Source: Cryobacterium sp. PH31-L1 (GTDB lineage Bacteria > Actinomycetota > Actinomycetes > Actinomycetales > Microbacteriaceae). From it: a DNA stretch of 64,000 nt. The translations under genes and the position numbers were made by a program. Under the pieces are notes generated by a model. The model was given only the letters and a program-made list of their open reading frames with translations, was not told where the DNA came from and ran no database searches. Of the stretch, positions 34,811-44,401 are shown in pieces. Positions within the stretch are counted from its first letter, which is position 1. Each line of letters starts with the position of its first letter. The stretch lies in NCBI RefSeq assembly GCF_030063145.1, contig NZ_JASISM010000002.1:1-64000 (forward strand), written 5' to 3'.

Positions 34811-35257
34811 GTGTCAGTGAACCCAGAGTTGCAGGGGCGGGTCTTTCCGCCGGTCGCACCGTATCTTGTCGGCCGTGAAAAGGTGCGCGAATTCTCCCGC
34901 GCCGTGTTCGCGACCAACCCGATCAACCACGATCCCGAAGCGGCCCGCGCGGCCGGCCACACCGATGTCGTCGCTCCGCCCACGTTCGCCGTGGTCGTGC
35001 AGGAGGCCACCTTGGCCCAGCTCCTGGCCGAACCCGATGGCGGAATCGACTTCACCCGCGTCGTGCACGGCGACCAGCGCTTCAGCTACACCCGCGCGAT
35101 CGTCGCCGGCGACGAACTCACGGCGACCCTCGCGGTGACGAGCATCAAGAGTCTCGGCGGCCATTCCATGGTCACCGCCGAGTCCACCATCGTTGATGCG
35201 AGCGGCGCACACGTCGTGACCGCGATCTCCACCCTCGTCGTCAGGGGAGACGAATGA
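34811..35257 (+). CDS. HadA-like MaoC dehydratase subunit (UPF0336, FAS1-like N-terminal type)
   Basis: 148 aa hot-dog-fold protein: GRVFPPVAPYLVGREKVREFSRAV, NPINHDPEAARAAGHTDVVAPPTFAVV, VHGDQRFSYTRAIVAGDELTA. It lacks the catalytic D-x4-H pair, as non-catalytic HadA/HadC subunits do, and pairs with the HadB-like protein encoded next to dehydrate 3-hydroxyacyl thioesters. TAGACT at 34799-34804 lies six bases before GTG 34811, so the message may be leaderless. Overlaps the next gene by 4 bases. Confidence 0.85.
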   Translation: MSVNPELQGRVFPPVAPYLVGREKVREFSRAVFATNPINHDPEAARAAGHTDVVAPPTFAVVVQEATLAQLLAEPDGGIDFTRVVHGDQRFSYTRAIVAGDELTATLAVTSIKSLGGHSMVTAESTIVDASGAHVVTAISTLVVRGDE

Positions 35258-35691
35258 CCCCCGCCGCACCTATCAGAGCAGTGACCGAGCTCACGGTCGG
35301 CGACGTCGTCGCCGAGGCTAGCTTCGCCCTGACGCGCGATTCCCTCGTGCACTACGCCGGGGCATCCGGTGATTTCAATCCCATCCACTATCGCGACGAT
35401 GTCGCGCAGTCGGTTGGGCTGTCCGGCGTGCTTGCCCACGGCATGCTCACCATGGGCCTGGCCGTGCAACCCGTCGTCGACTGGGCCGGCGACCCCGCCC
35501 GGGTCATCGACTATCAGGTGCGATTCACCCGCCCGGTCTTCGTCGACGCAACCGATGGAGCGGCCGTGACGGTGGTCGCCAAGGTCGGTGCCGTCGACGT
35601 CGAAGCGGGGATTGCCCGCATCGACCTGACCGTGACGTTCAACGGTGCGACCGTCCTCGGCAAGGCGCAGGCGCGCGTCAACCTTGGCTGA
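35254..35691 (+). CDS. HadB-like MaoC hydratase/dehydratase, catalytic subunit
   Basis: 145 aa hot-dog fold with the MaoC catalytic segment YAGASGDFNPIHYRDD (Asp and His of the D-x4-H motif) followed by LSGVLAHGMLTMGLA. Together with the preceding subunit it forms a heterodimeric (R)-3-hydroxyacyl dehydratase, for fatty-acid elongation or a related acyl chain. Cotranscribed with murB two bases downstream, a linkage common in actinobacteria. Confidence 0.87.
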   Translation: MTPAAPIRAVTELTVGDVVAEASFALTRDSLVHYAGASGDFNPIHYRDDVAQSVGLSGVLAHGMLTMGLAVQPVVDWAGDPARVIDYQVRFTRPVFVDATDGAAVTVVAKVGAVDVEAGIARIDLTVTFNGATVLGKAQARVNLG

Positions 35692-35693
35692 TC

Positions 35694-36893
35694 ATGATTG
35701 AACCAGTTGCACTGAGCACGCTCACCACCTTTCGGGTCGGCGGGCCGCCAGCTGCCCGAGTGGCGCCGGTCACCGAGCAGGACCTCATCAACGAGACCCT
35801 CGTGGTTTGGGGCATGGAGGAGAACTGGCTGCTGCTTGGTGGCGGCTCCAACACCGTCGTCGCTGATGAGGGCTTCGACGGCATCGTCATCCAGGTGGTG
35901 ACGCGGGGAATCGAGGTTCTCGCCGCTGCACCTGAGAGCAGCGAAGCGGATGCCGCGGATGCGGCCGTCTCTGAAGCCGGCGCCGGCGCCGACGTCGGCT
36001 CCCGGGTACGGCTGCGCGTACAGGCCGGCGAACCCTGGGACGACCTCGTTGCCTACGCCGTGGATCACGGCTGGGCCGGCATCGAGGCACTCTCGGGCAT
36101 TCCCGGATCGTGCGGTGCCGCCCCGGTGCAGAACATTGGCGCTTACGGTCAGGAGCTCTCCGACAGCCTGATCGCGATCGATTTTCTCTCCTTCGAGACC
36201 GGTGAGGTCGATCGGCTCGAACGCGCAGACCTGGCGCTTGGCTACCGCACCTCGGCTCTGAAACAAGGCTTACGTGGGGTCGTGCTCGCGATCGAACTGG
36301 AGCTGCACGATACCGCAGCCGAGGCATCCGTTTTGGGGAGTACCCTGGGCCAGCCCCTGAAATATGCCCAGCTCGCCGGGGCGCTCGGCGTTCAGCTCGG
36401 TGACCGGGTGCCGCTGGCGATCGTGCGGGCGACCGTGCTCGGTCTGCGGGCGGGCAAGGGCATGGTGCTCGATGCCGATGACCCCGATACCTTCAGTGCC
36501 GGGTCATTCTTCACCAACCCGATCGTCACCGAGACCTTTGCGCGCTCCCTGCCGACGGATGCTCCGCGCTGGCCGCTCGAGGCGGAGCCGGCCGACCGAG
36601 TTATTCCACTCGAGGAATATATGGGCGTCGGACCCATTCCCGGCGAGGAACCCGTGCGGCGGGTCAAGCTCAGCGCGGCCTGGCTCATTGAGCATTCCGG
36701 GGTTGGCCGCGGATTTCGCCTACCAGGCTCGAAAGCGGCGGTGTCGAGCAAACACACCCTCGCCTTGACGAACACCGGCGGGGCCACCGCCGAGGAAGTT
36801 GCCGAACTGGCCCGGTACGTGCTCGGCCGGGTGCAGGCCGAGTTTGGCGTGAACCTGCAGCCCGAGCCGGTGCTCGTGGGGCTGACGCTCTAG
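35694..36893 (+). CDS. murB: UDP-N-acetylenolpyruvoylglucosamine reductase
   Basis: 399 aa. MurB makes UDP-N-acetylmuramic acid for peptidoglycan, using FAD and NADPH. Features: LTTFRVGGP (N-terminal), WLLLGGGSNTVVADEGFDGIVIQ (FAD site), GIEALSGIPGSCGAAPVQNIGAYGQE, the catalytic serine region DDPDTFSAGSFFTNPIV, SAAWLIEHSGVGRGFRLPG and SSKHTLALTN near the C-terminus. An Ala/Asp-rich insertion around residues 80-100 (ESSEADAADAAVSEAGAG) is extra compared with shorter homologues. Start ATG 35694. Confidence 0.95.
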   Translation: MIEPVALSTLTTFRVGGPPAARVAPVTEQDLINETLVVWGMEENWLLLGGGSNTVVADEGFDGIVIQVVTRGIEVLAAAPESSEADAADAAVSEAGAGADVGSRVRLRVQAGEPWDDLVAYAVDHGWAGIEALSGIPGSCGAAPVQNIGAYGQELSDSLIAIDFLSFETGEVDRLERADLALGYRTSALKQGLRGVVLAIELELHDTAAEASVLGSTLGQPLKYAQLAGALGVQLGDRVPLAIVRATVLGLRAGKGMVLDADDPDTFSAGSFFTNPIVTETFARSLPTDAPRWPLEAEPADRVIPLEEYMGVGPIPGEEPVRRVKLSAAWLIEHSGVGRGFRLPGSKAAVSSKHTLALTNTGGATAEEVAELARYVLGRVQAEFGVNLQPEPVLVGLTL

Positions 36894-36908
36894 TCGACGG
36901 AGTGTTGG

Positions 36909-37322
36909 TCAGTCGGCGCGGCGAGCGGCGGCGGCGATGCCGGCCACGACCAGGCCGAGCCCGACCGCGATCACACCACCGAGCAGCCAGAGCGTGGGAT
37001 CCGGCGGCGTCGGAAGCAGCGTGAAGACCGCCATGTAGGTGGCGAAGGCCAGGAGCAGGATGCCCCAGAGAATCGTGCCGAAGCGGGGGCGCAGCCGGGG
37101 TGTGGCAGTGGCTGGGGCTGGTGTCGGCAGGTCGCTGTTCGGGGCGAAGAAATCGTTCTCTCGGGGAGGAAAGCTCGATTCCGGGTAGGGAACGGTTGGA
37201 TTGTCCGACAGCTTCGCGGTTGCCGATGCGTCGCCCGCCGGGTTCACGGAGAAATCCTCGGTGGGGGCGTTGGCGCCGCTTTGATCGGCGTCGGGGTTTT
37301 TGGGGGAAAGCGGGGTGGTCAT
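36909..37322 (-). CDS. hypothetical membrane protein with Pro-rich N-terminus
   Basis: 137 aa. Residues 1-75 are disordered-looking (Pro/Ala/Asp-rich, with PYPESSFPPREND). Two membrane helices follow: about 82-103 (TILWGILLLAFATYMAVFTLL) and 109-132 (TLWLLGGVIAVGLGLVVAGIAAA). It lies 9 bases downstream of the PspC gene and is surely in its operon. Function unknown; an accessory to the envelope-stress protein is plausible. Confidence 0.7.
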   Translation of the reverse strand: MTTPLSPKNPDADQSGANAPTEDFSVNPAGDASATAKLSDNPTVPYPESSFPPRENDFFAPNSDLPTPAPATATPRLRPRFGTILWGILLLAFATYMAVFTLLPTPPDPTLWLLGGVIAVGLGLVVAGIAAAARRAD

Positions 37323-37331
37323 GATGGGGTC

Positions 37332-38837
37332 CTAGTTGTTGGAGGAATCGAGCGTGACGACGCCGACGAGGGTCCAGATGCGCACGAGCGGCCCGTCACT
37401 GCGGCTGCTCGCATTGAAGGTGCGCGCATCGACGGCGAACACGCCGGTGTGCTCGCCGTTTTCAGTGGCAACGGCGCGGTCGGAATACTCCACGCCGCCG
37501 ACCAGGGCGTGCGATTCGACGCGCACCGGTGCATCCATTGGCAGTTGAATGTCGGTGACGCCGGCGAGCAGCCAGACGTCGATGACGGCGCCTTCGTCGA
37601 GACCGGGGTTGTCGAAATCGCTGAGGTCGAGCGTGGACTGCCCCGCGATCATGGCGTAGCTCGTGTCAGGGTTCGTCACGGCCGAATTCGCGCTGAGCAG
37701 CCAGACTGTGTTGCCGACGGCGGAGAACTGCGTTCCCTGCGGAAACACGCCGAGCACGACCAGGGTCGCCGCCGCCAGAAAGGCGAAACCGCCCATGGCG
37801 CCGTCGGTGCGACCGCGAATGCCGGCGATCACGATGCCGAGTGCTAACACTCCGAGCGCGAAGGCGAGGCCGAGAATGACCGCGTCCGACGACCAGACGC
37901 CGCTCGAGGTCACCCAGGCTGCCACGGCGCCGGTGGCCAAAGCCAGGCCGAGCACAATGGCGCTGTAGCCGGCACCGGGACGGCGGGCGCGCACCCGAGC
38001 GCGGTGGGCTTGCTGGCGGGCGCGGTTCTGATCCTGCCAGGCCCGATTCTGTTTAGAGCGGATGCCCCTGGCCGAGTCGGGCGCGTACGGAATAGTGGGG
38101 ACATAGGGGGCGGCCGTGGCCGTGCTCGTGGCTGCGAAAGCCAGGATCGGGCCGGCCGTGTCGGTGGTGCCGGCGCTCTCGGTTGACGTGCTCGTCGGGG
38201 CGGACTCTGGCGACGGGGCCGGAGTATCCGTTTGGGGGTAGGCGCCCGTGTCGGGGTCGGAAGCCGGGCGGGGGTCGTAAACACTTCCGGGACCGAACGG
38301 TCCTGCGCGACCAGCGGGGGGAACGAATGGGCCGAAACCTGGCCGCGAATCGGAAGCCTTCCTGCTGCGGCGCACCAGGTACACGATCAGCCAGACGATA
38401 CCGGCCGTGATGGCCAGCCCCCAGCCGAAGGAGAAGATGCCGGAGAGCCAATCGGGGAGGGCCCAGAAACCGGTCGGGCCGTTCCACCAGAAGCCGCGGA
38501 ACAGGGGCACGACGGTGAACAGGAGCAGCGCTCCGATGGCGATCATGGCGGGTTGGAACCGCCCACGAATGGCGTCTTCGGTGTAGATGCGACCGGCGCC
38601 GCGGGGCATCAGCGCCCAGCCGACGGCGTACGCGAAGACGACGGGGCCGCCGAGGATGGCGATCACGACGGCAATGCCGCGCACGATCAGGGGGTCGAGT
38701 CCGGTGCGGGCGGCAATGCCGCCGCAGACGCCGGCGATCCAGCGGTCGCCGTCACGGTTCAGTCCGCTGCCGCGAATCCAGTCGAAGAAGCGGGTGATTT
38801 GGTCAGGGCGAGATTGAGCGCCGGGTGTCTCGGTCAT
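37332..38837 (-). CDS. PspC-domain membrane protein with C-terminal beta domain
   Basis: 501 aa. PspC domain at about 18-75 (LNRDGDRWIAGVCGGIAARTGLDPLIVRGIAVVIA), then a further membrane helix pair to about 155. A long Pro/Thr/Ser-rich cytoplasmic linker (160-290) with an Arg/Gln-rich end leads to three more helices (about 292-385) and a C-terminal beta domain (about 400-501: STLDLSDF, VIDVWLLAGVTDIQLP, RIWTLVGVVTLD) like the DUF1707-associated LiaF-type fold. Start ATG 38837 (MTETPGAQS). Divergent from a PspC-containing sensor kinase, so it probably senses or transmits envelope stress. Confidence 0.85.
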   Translation of the reverse strand: MTETPGAQSRPDQITRFFDWIRGSGLNRDGDRWIAGVCGGIAARTGLDPLIVRGIAVVIAILGGPVVFAYAVGWALMPRGAGRIYTEDAIRGRFQPAMIAIGALLLFTVVPLFRGFWWNGPTGFWALPDWLSGIFSFGWGLAITAGIVWLIVYLVRRSRKASDSRPGFGPFVPPAGRAGPFGPGSVYDPRPASDPDTGAYPQTDTPAPSPESAPTSTSTESAGTTDTAGPILAFAATSTATAAPYVPTIPYAPDSARGIRSKQNRAWQDQNRARQQAHRARVRARRPGAGYSAIVLGLALATGAVAAWVTSSGVWSSDAVILGLAFALGVLALGIVIAGIRGRTDGAMGGFAFLAAATLVVLGVFPQGTQFSAVGNTVWLLSANSAVTNPDTSYAMIAGQSTLDLSDFDNPGLDEGAVIDVWLLAGVTDIQLPMDAPVRVESHALVGGVEYSDRAVATENGEHTGVFAVDARTFNASSRSDGPLVRIWTLVGVVTLDSSNN

Positions 38838-38937
38838 GATTCGAGTCTGACAGCGCGCCGAGAGCGCTGCCATGAGGGATGACCCTGATTGAACCCTGAT
38901 TGATTGCGGGGACACCTCCAATGGAGTTGGGGCGTGC

Positions 38938-40374
38938 TTGGATGAACAGGTGAGAACCGAACGGATGACCCGCCCCCGACTTCGCCTGGTCGGTGGAGTG
39001 TGTGCCGGGTTCGCCGAGCACACCGGTGTTCCCCTGGCCACCGTGCGTCTGGTCACCGTGCTGCTGAGTCTCTGCGGTGGGTTCGGGGCCCTGCTCTATG
39101 CCTGGCTGTGGGCGACGGTCCCTTCGGGCGCGGCGGCAGCCGACCCGCTGCCGAAGTCGAGCCTGGCCCGCCCGAGTGCCGTGCGCCCTCAGCCTGCAGT
39201 CTCATCACCGGTAGCCGCCCCCGGGGCCTGGCCACAGGGATCCGCTGGCGGGAACCACAGGGCCGATCGGTGGCCCGGCAACGGCGCAGACCCAGCCTCG
39301 CCCGTGACACCGAACCGACAGGCTGACTCCGCGCGAGCCGCGCCCGTCACCGAGATTCTGCTCGGCCTGGCCCTGCTGGCTGCCGGTAGCGCCCTCGTGG
39401 CGAGCCGCCTTGGCGCCGACATTCCGCTCGCCGTGGTGGTGCCCGCCATTGTCGTACTCGCCGGAACCGCGCTCGCCTGGCGACAGTTCGCCGACATTCG
39501 CAGCGGTGCCGCACAGCAATCCTCGGCGTTGCTCGTGCGCATTCTGGGGGCGCTGGTGCTGGTCGCGGTCGGGATTCTGTTGTTTTTCGTGACCGGCACG
39601 AATCCGAACGCCTGGACGGTTATTCTGGCGGCGGCATCCGTTCTGCTCGGCGTCGCCGTGGTGACCGCGCCGTGGCTGCTGCGCCTGTGGAGCGACCTCG
39701 CCGACGAGCGCGCAGCGCGCGCCCGCGAGTCCGAACGGGCGGACATCGCCGCGCACCTACACGATTCTGTCCTACAGACCCTCGCACTGATTCAGCAGAA
39801 AGCCGGGCCACACAGCGATGCCGCTCGGCTGGCCCGCGCGCAGGAACGCGAACTGCGCGAATGGCTGTTCACCGGGAGCCGCTCGGGAAGCGCCGAACCG
39901 GCGACCGATCTGGCCACCACGCTGCACCGCATCGCCGGGGAGATCGAAGAAGACTTCGCGGTGCACTTCGAGGTTGTCACGGTCGGCACGGGTGTGGGCG
40001 TGCGCTCGGCCGCCAGCCCCGAAATGAACACAAGCAACACGGATGCCCCGGAATCACTCGTCGCCGCCGCCCGCGAGGCCATGCTCAACGCGGCTCGGCA
40101 TGCCGGCGGCGCAGTGTCGGTCTACCTCGAGACGGGGGCGCGCGGCATCGAACTGAGCGTCACCGACCGGGGCCCTGGCTTTCGGGTCGACCAGATTCCC
40201 GAAGACCGCCTCGGCGTGCGCGAATCCATTCTCGGGCGCATGCGTCGGGCTGGCGGAACCGCTTCCGTGCGCCCCGGTCCCGGCGGCGCCGGCACCGAGA
40301 TCCTGCTGACCCTGCCGGCGGCGACGACCGCGCCAGCCACCGATGAACACCACACCGAAACGAGCGTGCGATGA
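38938..40374 (+). CDS. PspC-containing sensor histidine kinase (HisKA_3 type)
   Basis: 478 aa. An N-terminal PspC domain (about 13-65: LVGGVCAGFAEHTGVPLATVRLVTVLL), a Pro-rich linker, then four membrane helices (about 137-245). The dimerisation/phosphoacceptor segment is ERADIAAHLHDSVLQTLALIQ (H275), and the ATP-binding domain has AAREAMLNAARHAGG (N box) and DRGPGFR (G1). This is a NarL/DesK-class kinase. Start uncertain: TTG 38938, GTG 38950 or ATG 38965. Overlaps its response regulator by 4 bases. Confidence 0.87.
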   Translation: MDEQVRTERMTRPRLRLVGGVCAGFAEHTGVPLATVRLVTVLLSLCGGFGALLYAWLWATVPSGAAAADPLPKSSLARPSAVRPQPAVSSPVAAPGAWPQGSAGGNHRADRWPGNGADPASPVTPNRQADSARAAPVTEILLGLALLAAGSALVASRLGADIPLAVVVPAIVVLAGTALAWRQFADIRSGAAQQSSALLVRILGALVLVAVGILLFFVTGTNPNAWTVILAAASVLLGVAVVTAPWLLRLWSDLADERAARARESERADIAAHLHDSVLQTLALIQQKAGPHSDAARLARAQERELREWLFTGSRSGSAEPATDLATTLHRIAGEIEEDFAVHFEVVTVGTGVGVRSAASPEMNTSNTDAPESLVAAAREAMLNAARHAGGAVSVYLETGARGIELSVTDRGPGFRVDQIPEDRLGVRESILGRMRRAGGTASVRPGPGGAGTEILLTLPAATTAPATDEHHTETSVR

Positions 40375-41069
40375 CCGACCTTGATTCGAGCTCGGCCACC
40401 GAACCGAGCGCGGCATCCGCTGGCCTGCGGGTTCTCATCGTCGACGACCACTCTATTTTTCGGTCGGGACTGCGCGCCGAACTCGACGACGACATCGTGG
40501 TGCTGGGCGAAGCGGCCACCGTGGACGAGGCGATCACGCGCGTGATCGACCTGCAGCCGCGGGTCGTGCTGCTCGATGTGCACCTGCCCGGTGGTCACGG
40601 TGGGGGCGGCGCCGAGGTCATCCGTGAGGCGGCGCCGCGCGCACCGCACACACTGTTCCTGGCGCTCAGCGTCTCCGACGCCGCCGACGACGTCGTCAGC
40701 GTAATCCGCGCCGGCGCTCGCGGCTACATCACCAAGAGCGCCTCCGGGGCTGAAGTCTCCGAGGCGGCCCGTCGGGTCGCCGAGGGGGACGCCGTGTTCT
40801 CGCCCCGCCTGGCCGGATTCGTGCTCGACGCCTTCGGCGCCGTCGCCGGGGAGACTGCCGAGACGACCGAAGAACTCGACCGGCTCTCCGCCCGCGAGAC
40901 CGAGGTGATGCGCCTCATTGCTCGCGGCTATAGCTACAAGGAGGTCGCCAGCACCCTGTTCATCGCGGCCAAGACCGTCGAAACGCACGTCTCGGCCGTG
41001 CTGCGTAAACTTCAGCTGTCGAGCCGCCACGAACTGACCGCCTGGGCGCTCGAGCGCAAGCTGCTCTAG
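40371..41069 (+). CDS. NarL/LuxR family response regulator
   Basis: 232 aa. Receiver domain with VDDHSIFRSGL (acidic pocket at residues 25-26), phosphoacceptor D69 in VVLLDVHLP, conserved Ser/Lys region LALSVSD ... GYITKSA. The LuxR helix-turn-helix is LSARETEVMRLIARGYSYKEVASTLFIAAKTVETHVSAVLRKL near the C-terminus. Partner of the overlapping PspC sensor kinase; it probably controls the divergent PspC operon and other envelope genes. Confidence 0.92.
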   Translation: MTDLDSSSATEPSAASAGLRVLIVDDHSIFRSGLRAELDDDIVVLGEAATVDEAITRVIDLQPRVVLLDVHLPGGHGGGGAEVIREAAPRAPHTLFLALSVSDAADDVVSVIRAGARGYITKSASGAEVSEAARRVAEGDAVFSPRLAGFVLDAFGAVAGETAETTEELDRLSARETEVMRLIARGYSYKEVASTLFIAAKTVETHVSAVLRKLQLSSRHELTAWALERKLL

Positions 41070-41170
41070 CCCACGTACCCGCAGTCCCTCACAGGAGGCC
41101 GAGTTCCATGGCGCGGGTCACCGCGCGGTGCATGGCTTAAGCATCCCATCCGTTCGGCATGGCCGGGCGC

Positions 41171-42025
41171 TCACACGTCGCGGCGAATCCACCGAAATGT
41201 CACCCGGCTGAGCACGAGCCCCACTACGAGCCAGACCCCGAGGGCGGCTGCGACCCAGATCAGGTCCCAGGATCCGGTCTGCTCGGCGGCCGCGAAGCTG
41301 TCGGGCAGGAACACCGAACGCATACCCTGGGCCATCCATTTGAGCGGAAAGATGCTCGCGAGATTCTGCATCCAGTCGGGCAGCACGTTGAACTGCAGGT
41401 AGACACCCGAGACGAACTGCAGCACGAGCACGACCGGAGTCACCACAGCAGTAGCGCTGCGTCCCGAACGCGGTAGCGCCGAGAGCGCTATGCCGAGGAA
41501 GGCGCTCGTGATTACGCCGAACAGGAATACCCAGGCGAACGTGCCCCACTTCTCGGGCTCACTGGGCAGCGCGATGTTGAAGGCGAAACGCGCTACCAGC
41601 ATCAGCAGCGCGGCCTGCAGGATCGCGGTCACGAAGACCTGCCCGATTTTGCCCACAAAATAGCTCAGCGGGGACAGCGGCGTGCCGCCGAGCCGTTTCA
41701 GGGTGCCGTCGCTTCGCTCACCGGCAATGTCGACCGCCAAGTTCTGCACGCCGGAGAGCAGCATGCCCGCGGCGAGCATGCCGGGCAGGTAATACGCGCC
41801 CACGCTGACCCCGCCGGTTCCGTCCGGGTTCGTACCGATGTTGCCGGAGGAGCTGAACGCGGCGGTGAAGATGCCGAGCATGATGAACGGAAAGAAGAAG
41901 GTGAAGAGCAGTGTGTCGGGGGAGCGAAAGTACAGCCTCGTCTCGTAGCCGATGCGGGCCAGTCCGAGGCAGAGCACGCCCGGAGCCTTCGTCTGCGGGC
42001 GGGTACCCGTGATCGTGGTGCTCAC
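41171..42025 (-). CDS. ABC-2 type exporter permease
   Basis: 284 aa, six membrane helices. N-terminal YETRLYFRSPDTLLFTFFFPFIMLGIFTAAF, a large first extracellular loop (NIGTNPDGTGG), VDIAGERSDGTLKRLGGTPLSPLSYFVGK (cytoplasmic ABC-2 loop) and VSGVYLQFNVLPDWMQNLASIFPLKWMAQGMR before the last helix. Its ATG overlaps the ATPase stop by 4 bases. Substrate unknown (drug, lipid or peptide). Confidence 0.9.
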   Translation of the reverse strand: MSTTITGTRPQTKAPGVLCLGLARIGYETRLYFRSPDTLLFTFFFPFIMLGIFTAAFSSSGNIGTNPDGTGGVSVGAYYLPGMLAAGMLLSGVQNLAVDIAGERSDGTLKRLGGTPLSPLSYFVGKIGQVFVTAILQAALLMLVARFAFNIALPSEPEKWGTFAWVFLFGVITSAFLGIALSALPRSGRSATAVVTPVVLVLQFVSGVYLQFNVLPDWMQNLASIFPLKWMAQGMRSVFLPDSFAAAEQTGSWDLIWVAAALGVWLVVGLVLSRVTFRWIRRDV

Positions 42026-42945
42026 GCTGGCACATCCTGGTCGATCAGTTGACTGCCGGAGGGGGTGGCGGCGCGACCGGCAGCCTCGGCTTCGTCGTCC
42101 CGCACCAGGGCGAGATAGACGTCTTCGAGGCTGGGCCGGATTATCTCGAGGTCGTCGGGTTCGGCACCGTTCAGCCGCGCCGTGAGCTCGGCCACGACCC
42201 GTGCCGGACGGTTCGTGCGTTCCTCGCGTATCCGCCCGTTTTCGTCACGCCAGCGCACGAGCGGAATGCGGGCATCCGCTCCGCCAAGGTCGTCGATGGA
42301 TCCGATATCGATAAGTCGACCTCCGGCAATAATACCGGCGCGATCGCCGAGTTGCGCGGCTTCTTCGAGGTAGTGCGTCGTCAGCAGGATGGTGGTGCCT
42401 TCCGCCTTCAGCCCACGGATGAGGCTCCAGAACTGGTGCCGTGCCTCGGGATCGAAGCCGGTGGTCGGTTCGTCGAGGAACAATAATTCGGGGCGGCCGA
42501 TGATGCCGAGCGCGACATCCACTCGGCGGCGCTGACCTCCCGACAGCTTGCCGATGCGCGTCTTCGACTTCTCGCGCAGCCCGGTCGCGTCGATGACTTC
42601 GTCCACATCGCGGGGATTCGGGTAGAGCCCGGCGAAGTGGCGAAGCTGTTCCGTGACGGTGACATTGCCGCTTTCTGCGCTGGTCTGCAGCACGATGCCG
42701 AGGCGAGCCTTCCAATCGAGGCCGCCGCGGCGGGGGTCAATGCCGAGCACGCTCACCGCACCGCCGGTCCGGTCGCGGTACCCCTCGAGAATCTCGATGG
42801 TCGTGCTCTTGCCGGCACCGTTGGGGCCGAGCAGCGCGAACGTCTCACCGGCGGCGATGGAGAAGCTCACGCCGCGCACCGCCTCGACGCTGCCATACGA
42901 TTTCTGCAGGTCGCGCACCTGCACGACCGGGGGAGTGGATGTCAT
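42022..42945 (-). CDS. ABC exporter ATPase
   Basis: 307 aa. Walker A GPNGAGKST, Q-loop VLQTSAE, signature LSGGQRRRVDVAL, Walker B LLFLDEPTTGFDP, H-loop TTHYLEEA. C-terminal region ends in DDLEIIRPSLEDVYLALV, the usual tail of this exporter class. Start at M of MTSTPPVVQV (42945); a longer frame upstream is Arg/Pro-rich and unconvincing. Pairs with the ABC-2 permease gene downstream. Confidence 0.92.
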   Translation of the reverse strand: MTSTPPVVQVRDLQKSYGSVEAVRGVSFSIAAGETFALLGPNGAGKSTTIEILEGYRDRTGGAVSVLGIDPRRGGLDWKARLGIVLQTSAESGNVTVTEQLRHFAGLYPNPRDVDEVIDATGLREKSKTRIGKLSGGQRRRVDVALGIIGRPELLFLDEPTTGFDPEARHQFWSLIRGLKAEGTTILLTTHYLEEAAQLGDRAGIIAGGRLIDIGSIDDLGGADARIPLVRWRDENGRIREERTNRPARVVAELTARLNGAEPDDLEIIRPSLEDVYLALVRDDEAEAAGRAATPSGSQLIDQDVPA

Positions 42946-43081
42946 GTGACCAGAATCCCACTCCCGCGCCGCCCGCACCACCGCCAGTGGACCTATTTCG
43001 GCATCCACCGGTCGACGGATGCCTGGGCTCGGGTCATGACGCGGGCCCGGGCTCCTCGAGTCCATTCCCGGAAGCGTGCGG

Positions 43082-44284
43082 CTAGGCGAACAGGCGCTGC
43101 AGGCGCTGCACTCCCTCGAGCAGGGCCTCGTCGCCGAGCGCGTAGGACAAGCGCAGGAATCCGCTGGGTCCGAAGGCCTCTCCGGGAACAGCGGCCACCT
43201 CGGCCTGGTCGAGAATGAGGTCGGCCAGTTCGAGCGACGTCGTCGGGGTGACGCCGCCCCACGAACGACCCAGCAGCCCGGTCACATCGGGGTAGACGTA
43301 GAAGGCGCCCTGCGGCACCGGCGTTACGACGCCCGAGATCTTGTTCAACTCCGCCACGATGAGCTTGCGGCGGCGGTCGAAAGCCAACCGCATGGCCTCG
43401 GCGGCATCCTGCGGGCCGTTCAGCGCGGCGATCCCGGCGCGCTGCGAGATGTTCGACACGTTTGAGGAGAGGTGCGACTGCAGGTTCGCCGCTGCTTTGA
43501 TGGCGTCGGCAGGGCCGACCATCCAGCCGAGGCGCCAGCCGGTCATCGCGTAGGTCTTCGCGACTCCGTTCACCAAAATCGTTCGATCGGCGAGAGCCGG
43601 AACGGCCTCGACGATGGAGACGGCCCGTACGCCGTCGTAGGTGAGGTTCTGATAGATCTCGTCGGAGATGACCCAGAGACCGTTATCTTCGGCCCACTGG
43701 CCGATGGCCCGGGTCTGCTCCGGTGAGTAGACGGCGCCCGTGGGGTTCGACGGCGAGACGAAGAGCAATACCTTGCTGCGCGGGGTGCGCGCCGCTTCCA
43801 GTTGCTCGACGGTCACCAGATAGCCCTGGTCGCTGCCAGCAAAGACATCGACCTGCACGCCACCGGCCAGCCGGATCGCCTCGGGGTAGGTGGTCCAGTA
43901 TGGGGTCGGCACGATGACCTCGTCGCCCGGATCGAGCAGGGTGGCGAACGCCTGGTAGACGGCCTGCTTGCCGCCGTTGGTCACGACGACCTGGTTCGGC
44001 GTGACCGCGAGTCCGCTGTCGCGTAGTGTCTTGGCCGCGATGGCCTCGCGCAGTTCGGGAAGCCCAGCTGCCGGTGTGTAGCGGTAGTTTCGCGGGTCGC
44101 GCACGGCGGCGAGCGCCGCCTCCACGATGTGCTCCGGCGTCTGAAAGTCGGGTTCCCCGGCCGCGAAGCTGATCACCGGTCGCCCGGCCGCCTGTAACGC
44201 CTTGGCCTTGCCGTCGACTTTGAGGGTCGCCGACTCAGCAATTGAGCCGATGCGGGTAGAAATTCGCTTGAGTTCGTGATCCAC
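43082..44284 (-). CDS. aspC: class I aminotransferase, aspartate aminotransferase type
   Basis: 400 aa PLP enzyme: [73 protein letters not shown] and the PLP-lysine region [22 protein letters not shown], closing with [13 protein letters not shown]. It interconverts aspartate or similar amino acids with oxoacids. Start is GTG 44284 ([13 protein letters not shown]), since the in-frame residues before it are non-homologous. Close to tRNA-Trp-secE in many relatives. Substrate preference within class I is not certain. Confidence 0.9.
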   Translation of the reverse strand: MDHELKRISTRIGSIAESATLKVDGKAKALQAAGRPVISFAAGEPDFQTPEHIVEAALAAVRDPRNYRYTPAAGLPELREAIAAKTLRDSGLAVTPNQVVVTNGGKQAVYQAFATLLDPGDEVIVPTPYWTTYPEAIRLAGGVQVDVFAGSDQGYLVTVEQLEAARTPRSKVLLFVSPSNPTGAVYSPEQTRAIGQWAEDNGLWVISDEIYQNLTYDGVRAVSIVEAVPALADRTILVNGVAKTYAMTGWRLGWMVGPADAIKAAANLQSHLSSNVSNISQRAGIAALNGPQDAAEAMRLAFDRRRKLIVAELNKISGVVTPVPQGAFYVYPDVTGLLGRSWGGVTPTTSLELADLILDQAEVAAVPGEAFGPSGFLRLSYALGDEALLEGVQRLQRLFA

Positions 44285-44401
44285 AGGTTGAGCATATCGA
44301 GCCCACTCGGGAGACGGCCAGTAGGAGCGTCGCCGATCGGCCGATCGACGGGTACCTGAGCCCGAAACCGCATATCTAGCCAGGCTAGGTAGAGTGAGCA
44401 A

